Assembly (NCBI RefSeq): GCF_003337275.1
Contig: NZ_QPJQ01000012.1
Location: 1-64,000, forward strand
Length of the DNA: 64,000 nt
Reading direction: 5' to 3'
Source of the DNA: Marinomonas foliarum
Lineage (GTDB): Bacteria; Pseudomonadota; Gammaproteobacteria; Pseudomonadales; Marinomonadaceae
Positions 62,139 through 64,000 of this stretch are shown piece by piece (positions within the stretch are counted from its first letter, which is position 1; each line of letters starts with the position of its first letter). The position numbers and the translations under genes are program-made. Under the pieces are notes generated by a model, which ran no database searches, was not told the origin of the DNA, and worked only from the letters and a program-made list of their open reading frames with translations.

Positions 62139-62687
62139 ATGATGAATAAACCGATTCTCGGCTCGTTGGGTCGAAATATACAAAAATTGCGTATGGCAAA
62201 GGGGCTGTCTTTGTCTCAGCTTGCTTTGGATGCGGGGCTGGCGAAGTCCAATTTGTCGCGTATTGAGCAAGGCGAGGGCAATCCGACAATAGAAACCATT
62301 TGGCGTTTGGCGGTACAGCTGGATACGCCTTTTGGGGATCTTATTGCCAGTTTGGAATCCACTGTGGGTGAAAATGGGATTCAGGTTCGGTTAATTGACC
62401 AAGGTCTGAATAATCCGCGAGTGGATGTGTATTGGATGTCTTGTGCACCACACACGATTAAGCAATCAGAGCCGCATATTGCTGGGACGATGGAAACCAT
62501 TACTTTAATCAGTGGTGAGTTGTTGGCGGGGGAAAGTAATGACTTGCGGCAGTTAGAGATCGGCAAGGTGCATACGTTTGCGGCCGACGTTGAACACAGT
62601 TATCAAACGGGCGATGAATGGGCGACAGTAATGATGGTCATTACCTATGCAAAACAGGGCAGCGCAAAGCACGAGGTTGAATCATGA
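62139..62687 (+). CDS. XRE-family regulator with C-terminal cupin domain
   Basis: 182 residues from ATG 62139 (a second ATG follows). The HTH is near 10-65 (SLSQLALDAGLAKSNLSRIE), then a small cupin-type domain (about 75-175, with SGELLAGESNDL and GKVHTFAADVEHSY). Members of this group sense small metabolites. It is directly upstream of and overlaps azlC (ATGA), and a 36-bp palindrome lies just before its start, so it probably autoregulates the azlCD unit. The longer upstream frame runs through the operator and is rejected. Confidence 0.9.
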   Translation: MMNKPILGSLGRNIQKLRMAKGLSLSQLALDAGLAKSNLSRIEQGEGNPTIETIWRLAVQLDTPFGDLIASLESTVGENGIQVRLIDQGLNNPRVDVYWMSCAPHTIKQSEPHIAGTMETITLISGELLAGESNDLRQLEIGKVHTFAADVEHSYQTGDEWATVMMVITYAKQGSAKHEVES

Positions 62688-63406
62688 GTACGACAACCCA
62701 AACCCTTGCAGGAACGCCTTGGAAACAAGGTGTAAAAGACGCGATTCCACTGTTAGGCGGTTACATTCCTGTGGCGATTTCTTTTGGTCTGATTTCCGTT
62801 CAGTCTGGTTTTAGCGTGTTAGAGACTATTCTGATTTCGGCCTTTATTTATGCTGGCGCATCACAGTTTCTTTTTGTTGCTATGGCTGCTTCTGGCGCGC
62901 CGTTATGGTTTGTGGTCATCATGACACTGCTAATCAATGCTCGACATGTTGTTTATGGACCAAATCTCTCACCTTACTTAAACCAAGATAAGAAGTGGTT
63001 GCCATTAATGCATGGTTTGACGGATCAGATTTTTGCGCTGGCTCACGCACGTTTGCCTCAGCTTCCTGATCAGGCCCGTATCGGCTGGTACACAGGCGCA
63101 GCGGTGTTGGCTTGGTTGAGCTGGATTGCAGGAACCGCACTAGGTGCTATTGCGGGTGGAGAATTGACGCAACGCTGGCCATTAATCAATGATGTTTTGC
63201 CGTTTGCATTGCCCGCTTTGTTTTTCGTTTTAATTGTGCCGCGCTGTAATAATCGCTTGTGGACATTAACGATCGCTTTGTCTGCTGTTAGTGCTGTTAT
63301 TTTGAAAGTGTTAGGTTTCCCAAATGTCGCTATTCCGTTAGCAGCTTTGTGTGGCGCAGCCTTGTTCTACGCTTTGAAAAACCAGCGCAATATGGGAGGG
63401 CAATAA
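62684..63406 (+). CDS. azlC: AzlC family branched-chain amino acid exporter subunit
   Basis: 240-residue inner-membrane protein with six to seven hydrophobic segments. AzlC signatures: KDAIPLLGGYIPVAISFGL, SAFIYAGASQFLFVAM and LLINARHVVYGPNLSPYL. It works with the small AzlD partner as an exporter of branched-chain amino acids or similar compounds. The start overlaps the regulator stop. Confidence 0.93.
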   Translation: MSTTTQTLAGTPWKQGVKDAIPLLGGYIPVAISFGLISVQSGFSVLETILISAFIYAGASQFLFVAMAASGAPLWFVVIMTLLINARHVVYGPNLSPYLNQDKKWLPLMHGLTDQIFALAHARLPQLPDQARIGWYTGAAVLAWLSWIAGTALGAIAGGELTQRWPLINDVLPFALPALFFVLIVPRCNNRLWTLTIALSAVSAVILKVLGFPNVAIPLAALCGAALFYALKNQRNMGGQ

Positions 63407-63408
63407 AT

Positions 63409-63744
63409 ATGGATATGTCTATGTGGCTGGCGCTCGTCAGCATTGCCATTGGCACCTATTTAATTCGTCTTTTACCGTATATTTGGATGAAGCGAAGCTT
63501 GGCGAAAAGGCAAACGGAGGACTGCATCGGATCCATGCCGACTTGGTTAACGATACTAGGCCCAACCATGATCGCTGCAATGTTTGGCACTTCTTTAGTA
63601 CCGACACATTCTGATACCTTGTCTTGGTTAGCGACTGGCGTCGGGATACTGATTACTTACGGTGTGTGGACGCGAACTCGTTCAATGGGGTTGCCTATTT
63701 TATGTGGTGTAGTGGCATTTGGAATGGTAACGCTTGTGTTTTAG
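63409..63744 (+). CDS. azlD: AzlD family exporter small subunit
   Basis: 111 residues from ATG 63409, which has GGGAGGG 8 bases upstream and begins two bases after the azlC stop. Four hydrophobic segments. Pattern: GTYLIRLLPYIWMKRSL, LTILGPTMIAAMFGTSLVP. It forms the AzlCD exporter with the preceding gene. The longer open frame overlapping azlC is rejected. Confidence 0.92.
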   Translation: MDMSMWLALVSIAIGTYLIRLLPYIWMKRSLAKRQTEDCIGSMPTWLTILGPTMIAAMFGTSLVPTHSDTLSWLATGVGILITYGVWTRTRSMGLPILCGVVAFGMVTLVF

Positions 63745-63791
63745 TAAGGTGGATTATGAAGGCACCCCGACACTTACTTGTAACATCTCTC

Positions 63792-63816
63792 GATTAAGAT
63801 ATCTGTATTCTTAATC
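63792..63816. promoter_or_regulatory. Inverted repeat upstream of the ParB-like gene
   Basis: GATTAAGA (63792-63799) and TCTTAATC (63809-63816) form a perfect 8-bp inverted pair 9 bases apart, 18 bases before the start codon. This placement suits an operator or a leader hairpin. Confidence 0.4.
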
Positions 63817-63833
63817 AAATATGAGGGACGGTG

Positions 63834-64000
63834 ATGTCTTTTAAAACGCTTTTAGCCAGTGCTTGTGTTGTTAGTACTGTTGCTCTGCCAGTTTATGCCA
63901 ATGATGTTCATCAAGGGGATGTGGTTGCGGTAACTTTGAGTGAGTTACACCCAACCCAACCTGCGGTTGGTTATGATCAGATAATGTATAAGTTAGGCCG
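63834..64000 (+). CDS. Exported ParB-like (ParB/Srx N-terminal domain) protein, partial
   Basis: The window ends after 55 codons, so only the N-terminus is seen. A signal peptide is clear (SFKTLLASACVVSTVALP, then VYA-ND cleavage), followed by VVAVTLSELHPTQPAVGYDQ, the start of the ParB-like putative nuclease family (PF08857 type), in which LHPTQ is the hallmark. The ribosome binding site is GAGGGACG. These exported ParB-like proteins have no proven role. The remaining domains lie past the window edge. Confidence 0.75.
   Translation, partial: MSFKTLLASACVVSTVALPVYANDVHQGDVVAVTLSELHPTQPAVGYDQIMYKLG

Overview
The window looks like chromosomal DNA from a marine gammaproteobacterium of the Oceanospirillales type, most like Marinomonas. 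This is inferred from the gene set and the moderately AT-rich base use: TRAP transporter, MocR/LysE pairs, chemoreceptors, cytochrome bd operon, OlsF ornithine-lipid synthase, agmatine deiminase. No rRNA, tRNA or CRISPR array was seen.

Layout. 1-2 kb: TRAP small and large permeases, with the binding protein probably lying upstream. 2-8 kb (minus): a tripartite RND efflux operon. 8-11.4 kb: a MocR-type regulator divergent from a DUF1127 protein plus LysE exporter pair, then GIY-YIG and VOC proteins. 11.4-16.6 kb (minus): recQ overlapped by srkA, a response regulator with TPRs, and a 2OG-Fe dioxygenase. 16.8-28 kb: a chemoreceptor with a C-terminal sensor, then a minus-strand glycogen operon (phosphorylase-kinase-alpha/beta-like protein, glgB, glgX) and a Cache chemoreceptor. 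28-38 kb: small envelope proteins, an FAD oxidoreductase, a DASS transporter, argC, a KefB-type antiporter, hemG and rsgA. 38-45.6 kb: aguA, a small lipoprotein behind a probable sigma-54 promoter next to a sigma-54 activator gene, a eukaryotic-type hisA, arfB, a GNAT protein and a DUF1289 protein.

45.7-51.6 kb is a tight seven-gene plus-strand unit: DedA-like protein, ATP-grasp, DinB-like, NRDE/TANGO2, exported YHS protein, DoxX-like membrane protein and bifunctional OlsF. I recognise the families but no described joint pathway. It is followed by cydA-cydB-cydX-cydD-cydC, including a 36-codon cydX.

58.2-62.1 kb is accessory DNA. A repeat-bearing intergenic stretch leads into what looks like a complete integron gene cassette (58850-60009). 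It holds a DUF6602/PD-(D/E)XK-like gene and a 60-bp attC site whose R'' box is exactly complementary to the box at the cassette's left boundary. The next cassette is a dfrA (trimethoprim-resistance-type dihydrofolate reductase) start cut off after 33 codons by a small inverted-repeat element. No integrase gene is in the window. A diguanylate cyclase follows. At the right end a cupin-type XRE regulator, preceded by a perfect 36-bp palindrome, is translationally coupled to azlC-azlD. The window ends inside an exported ParB-like protein gene.

Strongest leads: the solitary cassette pair, the phosphorylase-kinase-like protein in a bacterial glycogen operon, the OlsF-linked seven-gene unit, the 36-bp operator, and the sigma-54 promoter/lipoprotein/activator trio.
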